A stretch of 64,000 nucleotides of DNA from Bryobacteraceae bacterium (GTDB lineage Bacteria > Acidobacteriota > Terriglobia > Bryobacterales > Bryobacteraceae). The stretch lies in the NCBI GenBank assembly GCA_025928545.1, contig JAICJH010000017.1:40861-104860 (forward strand). The letters are read 5' to 3'. Below are positions 7,294-16,900 of this stretch, piece by piece; the stretch's first letter is position 1; each line of letters starts with the position of its first letter. The notes under the pieces were generated by a model. That model was not told the origin of the DNA and ran no database searches. It was given only the letters and a program-made list of their open reading frames with translations. The position numbers and the translations under genes are program-made.

Positions 7294-7983
7294 ATGGATC
7301 GGTTCGCCGTTATTGCGGACGTGCACGGTAACCGCTGGGCTCTTGAGGCCGTGCTGGAAGATATCGCTCGGCGTGGCATTCGCGATATTGTCAATGCGGG
7401 CGATCATTTGTTCGGGCCATTGGATCCGGCAGGGACAGCGGACCTGCTGATGAGCCTGGCATTGCCGAGCGTGGCGGGCAATCAGGATCGGGAATTGGGG
7501 GAGCTCTATGCCGAGTGGCTGGCGCAGATGCCGGCGCGGCTGGAGTTGCCTGGCGACATTCTGATGTTTCACGGCACCCCGGCGCGGGACGATGTCTATC
7601 TGCTGGAAACAGTACGCCCGGGCGGCGTTGTTTCCCCGGCAACGCCCGTCGAAATTCGGGAGCGGGTCGGCGATGCAGGGCAATCGTTGCTGCTTTGCGG
7701 GCATACGCATATTCCGAGAACGGTTATGGCGGGGAGCAGGCTGATCGTGAATCCCGGCAGCGTGGGGCTACAGGCTTACAGCGACGAAACTCCCGAGCCG
7801 CATCTGATGGAGACGGGCAGTCCACACGCTCGTTACGCGGTGGTGGAGCGATCGGGCGTCGGGTGGCGGGTTGATCAGGTGGCGATCGGCTATGACGTGG
7901 AGGGTGCGGCCGCCGCCGCGGAAAGTAACGGGCGGCCGGATTGGGCGGAGCGGCTTCGGACCGGTCGGGCTCGGATTAGTTGA
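7294..7983 (+). CDS. calcineurin-like metallophosphoesterase (YfcE/MJ0936 type)
   Basis: A 229-residue enzyme. Metal-binding motifs of the superfamily are present: DVHGN near the N-terminus (IADVHGNRWALEAVL), NAGDHLFGP, GNQDRE (the GNHD/GNxD position), MFHGTPA, and CGHTHIPR followed by NPGSVG. The ATG at 7294 puts the first metal motif at the expected distance; 13 extra in-frame codons upstream are unlikely to be used. Members hydrolyse phosphodiesters or phosphomonoesters in the cytoplasm; the physiological substrate is unknown. It follows the transporter pair by about 60 bases and precedes the M15 peptidase by 12, so the three may be co-transcribed. Confidence 0.88.
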   Translation: MDRFAVIADVHGNRWALEAVLEDIARRGIRDIVNAGDHLFGPLDPAGTADLLMSLALPSVAGNQDRELGELYAEWLAQMPARLELPGDILMFHGTPARDDVYLLETVRPGGVVSPATPVEIRERVGDAGQSLLLCGHTHIPRTVMAGSRLIVNPGSVGLQAYSDETPEPHLMETGSPHARYAVVERSGVGWRVDQVAIGYDVEGAAAAAESNGRPDWAERLRTGRARIS

Positions 7984-7995
7984 CGGTACAGTCCT

Positions 7996-8688
7996 ATGAA
8001 ATGTACTTTTCGGATTTTTTCGCGGCTGCTTCCGTTGCTTTTGGCTGCGGCTGCTTTTTCGGCGGAGCCTCCCGAAATTCTCAGCAAAAATCATGGCGGC
8101 AGCAGCGGCCGGAAGGCACGTTTTGAAGCGGTGCGGGTATCGGCGCCACTGCTGGAGAAGATTCGCAGGACGACGTGGCACGCGGGCTGTCCGGTTTCTC
8201 CGGACGATCTCAGACAACTGAATCTGACCTATTGGGATTTCCATCAAAAGCCGGCCAGCGGCGTTCTCATTGTGCACAAGGACGTGGCGGCGGAGGTGGT
8301 GCAGGTTTTCCGCGATCTCTTCAAGCATGGATTTCTGATCGAGAAGATGACGCCGGTGGAGGACTACAATGGCGACGACGATGCGTCGATGGCTGCCAAT
8401 AACACCTCGGCGTTTAATTGCCGCGATGTCACGGGGACACCCGGAAAGTTCTCCAATCACAGCTGGGGCAGAGCGATCGACATCAATCCGCTGACGAACC
8501 CGTACATCAAGGGTGAGAAGGTGCTGCCGCCGGCCGGCCGGGAGTATCTGGACCGTACACGCGCGTTCCCCGGATCGATTCTGGCGGACAGTTTTATCGT
8601 GAAGCTATTCGGGACCGCGGGGTGGCAGTGGGGCGGTTCATGGACGGACCGCAAGGATTACCAACACTTCGAGAAACCGGAACGTTGA
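7996..8688 (+). CDS. secreted M15-family (VanY/L-Ala-D-Glu-type) peptidase
   Basis: The 230-residue protein has a signal peptide (KCTFRIFSRLLPLLLAAAAFSA). The zinc site of family M15 is seen as HSWGRAIDINP (H-x6-D) and WQWGGSW...KDYQHFE (final zinc histidine). An N-terminal half with KDVAAEVVQVFRDLFKHGFLI precedes the catalytic core, as in the peptidase M15_4 group. Such enzymes cut D-Ala-D-Ala or L-Ala-D-Glu bonds in peptidoglycan in the periplasm. It follows the phosphoesterase gene by 12 bases and converges with trxA, with 66 gene-free bases between them. Confidence 0.85.
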   Translation: MKCTFRIFSRLLPLLLAAAAFSAEPPEILSKNHGGSSGRKARFEAVRVSAPLLEKIRRTTWHAGCPVSPDDLRQLNLTYWDFHQKPASGVLIVHKDVAAEVVQVFRDLFKHGFLIEKMTPVEDYNGDDDASMAANNTSAFNCRDVTGTPGKFSNHSWGRAIDINPLTNPYIKGEKVLPPAGREYLDRTRAFPGSILADSFIVKLFGTAGWQWGGSWTDRKDYQHFEKPER

Positions 8689-8754
8689 TGGAGCCTCACC
8701 ATCCGGAATTCGGGCAGGTCAAAATCGGCCGGCCCGAACAGAGGGAAGTGAGAG

Positions 8755-9081
8755 TTAAGCCGCGTCGATCATCTTCTGAAGATCGGCTTTGCCTACAGCG
8801 CCGACTTTGCTGCCGACGACCTGTCCGCCCTTGAACATCAGGATGGTGGGGATACCACGCACCTGGTAACGCATGGCGGTCTGACCATTCTCGTCCACAT
8901 TCAGTTTCCCGATCTTGGCCTTGCCCGCGTATTCATCGGCCAATTGGTCGATGATCGGGGTCATCTGACGGCAAGGGCCGCACCAGGTGGCCCAGAAGTC
9001 CACCAGGACGGGCGTCTCCGACTTCAGGACATCGGTGTCCCAGGCGGCATCGGTAAAGTTCAGCGTGTTTGCTCCAGCCAT
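8755..9081 (-). CDS. trxA: thioredoxin
   Basis: A 108-residue cytoplasmic thioredoxin, with the redox motif WCGPC (cysteines 34 and 37), the VDFWATWCGPCRQM context, the cis-proline segment GIPTILMFKGG and the typical C-terminal helix. It reduces protein disulfides with electrons from thioredoxin reductase, which is not in this window. A strong ribosome site (GAGGAA) lies 8 bases before the ATG. It is read in the same direction as glgA 59 bases upstream. An AT-rich TATTAT element in that gap suggests its own promoter. Confidence 0.96.
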   Translation of the reverse strand: MAGANTLNFTDAAWDTDVLKSETPVLVDFWATWCGPCRQMTPIIDQLADEYAGKAKIGKLNVDENGQTAMRYQVRGIPTILMFKGGQVVGSKVGAVGKADLQKMIDAA

Positions 9082-9140
9082 TTTTCTGTTCCTCGTTCAA
9101 AAGTTTAGATAATATTGCCACTGAAAAGATTCAGTCGCGG

Positions 9141-10586
9141 TTACAACCGCTCGTAAAGCTCTGAATACGCTTGGGCTGAAGGCGCCCAGGAGAAATCCCT
9201 GCGCATCCCCCGCACCATCCGCGCCTCCCATTGGTTATGGTTTTCCCACGCCTGGCAGGCATCGCGAACCGCCGCCAGCAATGCATCTCCATTGTAATCG
9301 GCGAACTTGAATCCGGTGGATTCGTCGATGGTGTCGTCAAGGCCCCCGGTCGCCCGCACTACGGGGACGGTGCCGTACTTGAGGCTATAGATCTGATTCA
9401 GGCCGCAGGGCTCGTACTGGCTTGGCATGAGGAAGATGTCGCTGCCGGCTTCGATCCGGTGGGCGAGGGGATCGCTGAAGCCCAGTTTCACGGTCACTTT
9501 ATCCGGAAAATCCGCCTGAAGGCCGGCGAAAAGCGTTTCGTAGCGAAGCTCACCGTTGCCTAACGCGACCAGGCAGACATCCCGCTCGAAGATCCGCGGC
9601 GCAATCTCGCCGATTAAATCGAAGCCTTTTTGGGTGGCGAACCGGGAGACGATGCCGAGCAGCGGCTGGTCGATGCTTCGCTCGGGCAGCCCCATTTCAT
9701 TCAGCAGAGCACGCTTGCACTCGCGCTTTCCTTCGAGGTTTTCCGGCGAAAAGCGGGCTGGGAGGTGGGCGTCGGTCGCCGGATTCCAGTTGGTGTAGTC
9801 CACCCCGTTGAGGATTCCGCTCAGGACGCGGCTGCGCTCCCGCAGGAGGCCATCGAGCCCGAAGCCGTACTCCTCGGTCTGGATCTCTTCGGCATATTTG
9901 CGGCTCACGGTGTTGATGGCATCGGAGAAGACGATGCCGGCTTTCAGGAAGTTGATTCGGCCCCAGAATTCGAGTTGGGAGGGGTTAAACAGGTAGTCCC
10001 CGAGGCCGGTCTCGCTCAGCAGAGGAGCGTCGAACAGGCCCTGGTAGCCCAGATTATGGATCGTGAGGAGGGTCCTGGCGGCACTGAATTCCGGGTCGCC
10101 GGCGAGGGTCTCACGCAGGAAGACCGGCAGCAGACTTGCTTGCCAGTCATGGCAGTGAAAGACGTCGGCATGGAAGAGATGGCGGGAGATTTCGAGGGCC
10201 GCGCGGGCCAGAACGGCGAACCGGATGTGGTTGTCTGGGTAATCCCCCTCGGCATCGCCGTAGAGTCCGGCGCGGTCTTGCGGTCCGTAGAGAGCGGCAT
10301 TTTCGACGAAATACAGGGAGACGGAGCCGACACCGGAGGCGCCCGACATCTCCCAGACGCCGACTTCGACCTGCCGATCGCCGAGAGGCACTGGCATCCG
10401 GTCGATGACGCGCGTGGCTGCCGAGTCGGCGGCGTTCATGTAGCGGGGGACGACGACGGCGACGTGATAACCGAGGTCGGCGAGTGCTTTCGGCAAGGCT
10501 CCCAGCACGTCCGCCAGGCCTCCGCTTTTCGCCCAGGGGCTTACTTCGGAGGACACCATCATGACCCGGCTGCGCAACATACCCAT
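9141..10586 (-). CDS. glgA: glycogen synthase (ADP-glucose type)
   Basis: The 481-residue protein is a GT5 glycosyltransferase that adds glucose from ADP-glucose to alpha-1,4-glucan. It has the N-terminal ADP-glucose motif KSGGLADVLGALPKAL (K20), HCHDWQASLLP, TIHNLGYQG, NGVDYTNWNP, and the C-terminal GT-B motifs SRFATQKGFDLI, MPSQYEPCGLNQIYSLKYG and ATGGLDDTI. All are in order and the length is normal. It is transcribed away from the TPR gene pair, with only 21 bases between start codons. No other glycogen gene (glgC, glgB, glgP) is in the window; pgi at 34.9 kb is the only other hexose-phosphate gene. Confidence 0.96.
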   Translation of the reverse strand: MGMLRSRVMMVSSEVSPWAKSGGLADVLGALPKALADLGYHVAVVVPRYMNAADSAATRVIDRMPVPLGDRQVEVGVWEMSGASGVGSVSLYFVENAALYGPQDRAGLYGDAEGDYPDNHIRFAVLARAALEISRHLFHADVFHCHDWQASLLPVFLRETLAGDPEFSAARTLLTIHNLGYQGLFDAPLLSETGLGDYLFNPSQLEFWGRINFLKAGIVFSDAINTVSRKYAEEIQTEEYGFGLDGLLRERSRVLSGILNGVDYTNWNPATDAHLPARFSPENLEGKRECKRALLNEMGLPERSIDQPLLGIVSRFATQKGFDLIGEIAPRIFERDVCLVALGNGELRYETLFAGLQADFPDKVTVKLGFSDPLAHRIEAGSDIFLMPSQYEPCGLNQIYSLKYGTVPVVRATGGLDDTIDESTGFKFADYNGDALLAAVRDACQAWENHNQWEARMVRGMRRDFSWAPSAQAYSELYERL

Positions 10587-10607
10587 ATGTAACTTAATGG
10601 TAGACTT

Positions 10608-12215
10608 ATGGACATCCAGGGCGGAAGTGTCTTGAAGCGTATTTTTCTTCGATGTAACTCGCGCGCAACGGAAACGCCCTTGGCGCTCGGGTGTGCGAAG
10701 GTCCGTGTCCCGCGCCTGGAGCGGATCGCTTTCGTCTGCCTTCTTGCCGCATTGTCACTGGCTGGCCCAGCACGCCTCAGCGCTGAATCTCTCCAGCTGG
10801 AATCGAACAAGACCCTCTTTTTCGTGACGGCCGCGATGAATGCCGCCGGTTACGACGAAGGCATCAACCTGCCGGACAATAATCCGATCCGGAAGCAGGT
10901 TCGGGATTATCTGGCTTCGCGGAAAATTGCCGTTCTGCCCGAGCTGAAGACTTATTACCGCCGACACATGCAGAAGACCGGCACGCAGGACTTGTCACAG
11001 TACATATCCTGGACGTTCTCAGTGACAGGTGCGCCGGACTTCGCGTGGAAAGGCCGCGACGTGGATGTTCCGGCGGATGCCCTTGGCCTGGAAGGCTTTC
11101 AGCCCCTGATGATCGATTTCTATCGCCAGGCGGGTCTCGAAGACCTCTGGAAGCAGGTTCAGCCGGCGTATGACGCCGAAATCGCGCGGTACCATACGCC
11201 CGTTCTGAACATGACCAACGGGGTTGACGGCTATCTGAGGACATCGTCAGCCGATTTCCCGAACAGGCGCTTTCATGCGATCGTGGAACTTCTCACCGCT
11301 CCGCAGTCGGTGCAGGCATTTCACTACGGCGACGATACGTTTGTGGTGATTTCTCCGGCCGAAAAACCCCTGCTTTACGATATTCGCCACGCGTACATTC
11401 TTTCGCTTGTGGATCCGGTGATGTTGACGTACCGGGTGGATCTGCATCAGAAAGAATCGATCACGGATCTTGTGCAGAACACGCCGCTTCCGGACGCGTA
11501 CAAAAGCGATTTTGTGCTGCTCGCCAGCCAATGCCTGGTCAAAGCCGTGGAAGCCCGCCTCGATAAGAATACCGACGCGATTGGCCGCGCAACCCGGCAG
11601 GGCTACGTTCTGACGCCGTTTTTCGCGGAACAGCTGCACGGTTTCGAGGGCATGCAGGAGAGCCTGCGATCGTTCGCGGAAGTGATGATTAACGCGATCG
11701 ACCTCAACGCGGAGAGCCAGCGTATTTCGACGGTCAAGTTCGATAACGCGCAGTTACAGCGGAAGCCCACGACGGTAGTGGTGGCTGGTCCGGAACTCTC
11801 CGCATCCGGTAAGACGCTGGAGAAGGCCGAGGCGCTCTACAACGATCACGCGGTGGCGCCGAACAATATCGAAGAGGCCAAAACGCTGTTTGGCAAGGCC
11901 CTGGAGCAGAAGGGCGAGCCCGCAGAGCATGCGCAGGCCTGGTACGGCCTGGCGCGGATAGCGCTGCTTCAGAAGAGAGGCGAGGTCGCCGTTCAGGCGT
12001 TTGAAAAGACGCTTGAGTCGTCCCCCGACGATTTTACGCGCGGATGGGCGAACGTTTATCTCGGCAGGCTTTATCGCAGCCAACGCGATTACGCCGTGGC
12101 CGCGAAGTACTACGAGGCCGCACTGGCCGTGAGCGGCGCATCAGACAAGACGAAAGAAGCCGCTCGTAAAGAATTACAGGAAATCCCCAAAGATCAGGAG
12201 AAACAAACACCATGA
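10608..12215 (+). CDS. secreted or periplasmic TPR-repeat protein
   Basis: A 535-residue protein. A hydrophobic segment (IAFVCLLAALSLAGPARLSAES, about residues 44-65) looks like a signal peptide, but the visible ATG places 43 residues before it, so the true start may be a later TTG or GTG codon. The middle (about 70-370) has no recognised domain; it contains an ordinary acidobacterial hypothetical region. The last 160 residues hold tetratricopeptide repeats (AEALYNDHAVAPNNIEEAKTLFGKALE, AWYGLARIALLQKRGEVAVQAFEKTLE, GWANVYLGRLYRSQRDYAVAAKYYEAAL). Its stop overlaps the next TPR gene's ATG (ATGA), so both are made together. Role unknown. Confidence 0.75.
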   Translation: MDIQGGSVLKRIFLRCNSRATETPLALGCAKVRVPRLERIAFVCLLAALSLAGPARLSAESLQLESNKTLFFVTAAMNAAGYDEGINLPDNNPIRKQVRDYLASRKIAVLPELKTYYRRHMQKTGTQDLSQYISWTFSVTGAPDFAWKGRDVDVPADALGLEGFQPLMIDFYRQAGLEDLWKQVQPAYDAEIARYHTPVLNMTNGVDGYLRTSSADFPNRRFHAIVELLTAPQSVQAFHYGDDTFVVISPAEKPLLYDIRHAYILSLVDPVMLTYRVDLHQKESITDLVQNTPLPDAYKSDFVLLASQCLVKAVEARLDKNTDAIGRATRQGYVLTPFFAEQLHGFEGMQESLRSFAEVMINAIDLNAESQRISTVKFDNAQLQRKPTTVVVAGPELSASGKTLEKAEALYNDHAVAPNNIEEAKTLFGKALEQKGEPAEHAQAWYGLARIALLQKRGEVAVQAFEKTLESSPDDFTRGWANVYLGRLYRSQRDYAVAAKYYEAALAVSGASDKTKEAARKELQEIPKDQEKQTP

Positions 12216-13021
12216 GGCGCACCGCCATTTTAGCCACTGGACTTCTAGCCGCTTTGCAGGCCTTTAGTCAGACACCACCAGCCGCCGCTCCGGCCGCACC
12301 AGCCGCGGGAGCCGCCGCACCGGCCGCACCAGCCGGACCGCACCCCAAGAGCCCCGAGGAGAATGCCTCCCTCGTGAACCTTTTCAAGGCAACGGATCCC
12401 GATGCGCAGATCAAGGCGGCGGAGGATTTCCTGGAAAAGTACCCGGACACCGACTACAAGCCCCAGGTGTTGTTGGCGCTGGCCCAGTCTTACCACCAGA
12501 AAAAAGATGAGCCGAAGGCCATTGTGGCCGGCGAAAAGGCTCTGGCGGCGGACCCGAAGAGCTACGAAACGCAACTGCTGCTGTCCGAGATTTATTCGCG
12601 CAATACTCGTGCAACCGATCTCGACATGGACGATCGCCTGGCACGCTCGGATAAGTACGCAAAAGATGCACTCGCCGAACTCGAAACAGCCCAAAAGCCG
12701 AAGCCGGAAATCGCCGACAACGACTGGGTTCAGTTGAAGCAGGGTGAATCGCAGCGTGCCTACGTATCGCTCGGGTTGTCGGCGCTGCTGCGGAAGAAGC
12801 TGGACGAAGCGAAAACGAATTTCGACAAGGCGATGACACTTTACCCGGATCCTCTCGACATGCTGTACATCGAGCGCGCCTACACCACAGCCAAGCGCTA
12901 TGACGATGCGTTGATGTGGATCGATAAAGCGGCAGCTTCGCCGAACGCGAACGACCAGGTGAAGAATATTGCCAATAACGACAAAACCCGGGTCCAGGCG
13001 CTGAAGAAGCAAGCCAACTGA
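12212..13021 (+). CDS. secreted TPR-repeat protein with Ala/Pro-rich linker
   Basis: A 269-residue protein with a signal peptide (residues 1-20, RRTAILATGLLAALQAFSQ), then an Ala/Pro-rich linker to about residue 43, then TPR-like helical repeats (AAEDFLEKYPDTDYKPQVLLALAQSY, KAIVAGEKALAADPKSYETQLLLSEIY, LGLSALLRKKLDEAKTNFDKAMTLYPD). It probably acts in the periplasm as a protein-protein scaffold. It is translationally coupled to the preceding TPR gene and lies just upstream of rnc. No enzymatic motif is seen. Confidence 0.78.
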   Translation: MRRTAILATGLLAALQAFSQTPPAAAPAAPAAGAAAPAAPAGPHPKSPEENASLVNLFKATDPDAQIKAAEDFLEKYPDTDYKPQVLLALAQSYHQKKDEPKAIVAGEKALAADPKSYETQLLLSEIYSRNTRATDLDMDDRLARSDKYAKDALAELETAQKPKPEIADNDWVQLKQGESQRAYVSLGLSALLRKKLDEAKTNFDKAMTLYPDPLDMLYIERAYTTAKRYDDALMWIDKAAASPNANDQVKNIANNDKTRVQALKKQAN

Positions 13022-13092
13022 TTATTGAAGACGCAGGGGCCGCGGCCACGAAGCGCGCGGTGTTGGTGGAAACCGGCGGTCCCGGCAACAAG

Positions 13093-13842
13093 ATGACGCC
13101 GAATCTGGACGAACTGGAACAGTCGCTCGGCTACACATTCCGGGACCGCGCCCTTCTTGACCGCGCATTAACGCATAGTTCCAGCGCCAACGAACTGCTG
13201 GCGGCCGGCGAGCCTCCGCCGGCGCCGGACAGCGGGCGCGCCGACAATGAGCGCCTGGAATTTCTGGGCGACTCCATTCTTGGCTGGCTGGTCAGCGAGT
13301 GGCTGTTCACCCGCTTTCCGAATTTCACCGAAGGCCAGCTTTCTCTGCTGAAAAACCATCTGGTGAGCGCATCGCATTTGCTGGCTGCGGCGCATCGGCT
13401 GGATCTGGGCCGGCATCTTCATCTGGGCCGCGGCGAAGAGACTGCCGGGGGGCGCGGCAAGCAACGGCTTCTAGTCAATGCGTTTGAGGCGGTGCTGGCT
13501 GCGGTCTATCTGGATGGCGGTGTGGACGCGGCGCGAGCCGTGATTGTCAGCCAGACCATACCTTCCGAAGATGAGCTTTCGAGCCTGGCGGGAGCTGGTC
13601 CGCCGCGCGATTTCCGGGCTGAACTGGATCGATTGGCCCGCGACAGGGCTTTGCCGCTGCCGGAATATCGTCTGGTGGGGGAAAACGGACCGGGCCACGC
13701 GCGGACGTTTATCGTCGAGGTTCGGCTGGGCCGGGATTTGACGGCAACAGCGGGGGGACCTTCGAAGAAATCGGCATCGCACAATGCGGCGCGGCAGATC
13801 TGCGAGCAGTTGCGGGCGGGCAGAGCGTCTACGGGCGTTTAG
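13093..13842 (+). CDS. rnc: ribonuclease III
   Basis: The 249-residue enzyme cuts double-stranded RNA in rRNA and mRNA maturation. The catalytic signature NERLEFLGDSILG is at residues 52-64, and the second metal site lies in NAFEAVLAAVYLDGG. The C-terminal double-stranded RNA-binding domain (from about residue 175: DFRAELDRLARDRALPLPEY ... KKSASHNAARQICEQL) is complete. I chose the ATG at 13093 because it gives the usual MxxxLxxLEQxLGYxF start; a GTG at 13060 in the same frame would add 11 residues. A Pro/Ala-rich insert (about 36-50) before the signature is longer than in most bacteria. A bidirectional terminator follows. Confidence 0.94.
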   Translation: MTPNLDELEQSLGYTFRDRALLDRALTHSSSANELLAAGEPPPAPDSGRADNERLEFLGDSILGWLVSEWLFTRFPNFTEGQLSLLKNHLVSASHLLAAAHRLDLGRHLHLGRGEETAGGRGKQRLLVNAFEAVLAAVYLDGGVDAARAVIVSQTIPSEDELSSLAGAGPPRDFRAELDRLARDRALPLPEYRLVGENGPGHARTFIVEVRLGRDLTATAGGPSKKSASHNAARQICEQLRAGRASTGV

Positions 13843-13860
13843 GCGGAGATCGCGGATCGA

Positions 13861-13902
13861 AAAAAAAGGGGCCGGCGCGCCAAAGCGTGCCGGCCCCTTT
13901 TT
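13861..13902. terminator. bidirectional intrinsic terminator between rnc and the TonB receptor gene
   Basis: GGGGCCGGC (13868-13876) pairs with GCCGGCCCC (13889-13897), extended by GCGC/GCGT around a CAAA loop. Seven A precede the stem and five T follow it, so it can act on both converging genes. Confidence 0.85.
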
Positions 13903-13915
13903 CAATTCGACCTGC

Positions 13916-16900
13916 TTAGAACGAGAAGCGTGCGGACAGCTGTAACTGCCGTGCTCCATAGAGACTGTTGTTCGATGAGGTCGGCGCCATAAACGCCGCG
14001 TTGCGGGTTAACGTAGTTCCGCTCAGGTTGTATTCGGTGCTGTTGACTGAGAAGAAGTTCGTGAAGTTGAAAAGGTTGAAAGCCTCGCCTCGCAGCGCCA
14101 GCTTGTACTTTTCTTTGAATACGAAGTCACGCGCGACTCGGAAATCGACATATCCCAGACCGGGGCCCGTAAAGTTATTGCGGGGTTCGCCGGGGAAGCG
14201 GGACGATGAAAGCGCCGTACCCGAGTTATTCACGACAGCGCCCGTCAGGCCACCGGCAGGACCGCCCGACGCGGAACCGTTGACAGTGCCCGTGAGACCC
14301 TGACCAGCGGATACCGTCACGATTGAAGAGAAGTTGAAGCCATCCACAAGGAACCGCACCGTTTTATTGGCGATCTTGTGGGTGAATTGGGGCGCCCAGA
14401 CCGTGTTCGCGACAAAGCGGTGACGCTGGTCGAGATCCGAACGGCCATATTCGAGCTTGCGGTGGTAAGGATCGATCGGCGAATCGGTGCCATTAAAAGT
14501 ACCGAACTGGCCGGGAACCTGGCCACCATCGGTTGCTTTAGCGAGCGTGTAGTTAGCGGTAAATGCCAGGCCATGCGAGACGGGTTTGTTGAAGGTGATA
14601 ACCAGGCTGTTGTACCACGAATTTACATCGCTGAAGCCGGTCAGAACCGGACCGGTCGCATCGATGCGGCTGGTGTAAAACGGCACCGTCAGGCTGCTGG
14701 AAGCGCCGGCTGCATCGACCACGGTGAAGGTCTTGGTGGTGGTGGCAGGTGCGATATTTGTATCGACGAAGATCGGCAACCGCATTCCGCGGCTGAATAC
14801 ATAGGAGGCCGAGAGGCTGGTGCCCATCGGGAGTTGATGTTCGACCGCGAATTCGCCTTCATGCACCAGCGGGTTTACCCAATCGGGCGTCTGACCACGG
14901 CTCGTCTGCGTAGCCGTTGGCGGTGTAAACGGAACCACCTTCGGCGTTACCGCACCGGCGAACGGGGCGGTTGGAGTGCCACCCGGAGGCGTGAAGATGA
15001 GATTCGGGAACGTCAGCGTCGGGCAGGTGGTGGGATTGCAGTTGAACGTCTGCTGAATAACACCGTTTTCGACGCGGGTTGCATAGTACGTGCTGTTCGA
15101 TGTCTTGCCGTAGAAAATTCCATATCCGGCGCGGACGACTGTTCCTTTCATTCCGGTCCAGGCCAGGCCGATGCGCGGAGCGAGATTGTTCTTATCGATA
15201 TTGATGGTTGACGTGTATAACGTCGTCAGGGGCGTGGAGGTGTTGGGCTTCGGCGGCGCGGGGATTAACTGGATGTCATAACGAACGCCCAGGTTGACCG
15301 TCAGGTTCGGCCGGGCCTTCCATGTGTCTTCCACGAAACCATCGAAATCCTTATCGTAGAAATCGTCCTTGCCGACTCCGGTGACGGGATCGGTTACCTG
15401 GACGAAGGTCAGGAAGTGCCGTCCTGTCAGGCCATCGCCCAGGTTGGTCCCGGTAACGTCGGCCACCCAATTCGTGAAGGCTGATGTTCCCGAGTAGTTA
15501 TAAACGCCGCCTCCCTGAAAGAGATTGATCAGCAGTTCATGAATTATGTTTGCATCGAATCCGGCTTTGATTGTGTGCTGGCCTTTAGACAGGGAGAGCG
15601 TGTCCGAGAACTGGAGGCGGTGCTCATCCGGGAACGCCGGGCGAGGCAACGCGTTCGGCAAGCCGTAGCCTGTGACGTTTTGAACCGAAACACTGGGGCC
15701 GGTGGAATTCGCTTTGATGATTTCGAGATCGCGTGACCACTGGAAACGGAAACTGTTCACCATCGTGCTGCTGAGAGTGGAGTTCCAGTTGGCAACGAAA
15801 AACCGCTCGTGGGTGATTGCGAAGCCGTTTGTGGTGATGGAACTGTTGTTGACCGTAATGCCGGTGCTGTACGAATTAGGTCCGCGGAAGTTGTCCAGAT
15901 TAAAGGACGCATTGACCCGGTTTTTCGCGTTTACCTGGTAATCGAGCTTGCCGAAACCGACATCCTGATTCTGGAATCTCGGGTAGGAGCCTACCAGGCC
16001 CGCAGCGTAGGCGTTCGCCGACGCGCATGTGGCGGCGCTGATCGCCGCGTTCGTGCAGGCCACGGGGAAGGTGGCACTGCTCGTATAGGTAATTGGAAAA
16101 ACCTTGCGCGATCCATCGTAGGTCAGGAAGAAGAACAGCTTGTCCTTGATCAAACGGCCGCCGGCGCTGCCGCCGAACTGATTCTGCTGATGCACGGGCT
16201 GTGTATAGATGCCCTTCGACTTCTGGAACGGATCGATAGCGTTCCACGCCGGGTTGCGGACATATTCAAAAAGATCTCCGTGGAATAAATTGGTGCCGGA
16301 CTTGGTAACCGCGTTTACTACGCCGCCAGCCGCCTGGCCGAGTTCAGCGCTGTAGTTGCTGGAGCTGACCTGATATTCCTGAATGGAATCCATGCTGTAA
16401 ACGTAGGGCAATGTCGTGCGGCCCTTGGCTTCGGAGAAGAACGCCTGGTTGTTGTTGGCGCCATCGACCGAGTTTGAATTGTAGAGGCCCGAGATGCCGC
16501 GATAAGAAATCAGTCCCGTACCGCCATCGGTGGTTACATTGGGGGTGAGCAGCACGAACGCGTCCCAGCGCCGTCCGGCAATTGGCAGATTTTCTACCTG
16601 AACCTGACTCACCATCTGCGAGACTTCTGTTTTTTCGGTATCGACAATCGGATTCTCAGCGTTCACGGTGATCGTGTTGGAGCTGGTTTGAACAGTCATC
16701 TTGAAATCGATCGTGAGTACGCGACCCACCTGAAGAACCAGGTCCTTGCGTTCCATCTTGCCGAATCCGGCCTTCGACGCAGTGATCGTGTAATTTCCCG
16801 GCTGCATGAAGGTGGCCACGTAAATTCCGGCGTCGTTCGTGTTGGTGGAGCGGTCAATGCCTGTCTCGGTGTTGGAGATGACAACGCTTGCGCCCGGCAC

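Noticed and set aside
9630..10592. 320-codon open frame opposite glgA
   Set aside because: glgA motifs are complete on the minus strand; this frame is a shadow.
12245..13012. 255-codon open frame opposite the second TPR gene
   Set aside because: The plus-strand gene has a signal peptide and TPR repeats and an ATGA overlap; the minus frame is Arg/Val-rich without a motif.
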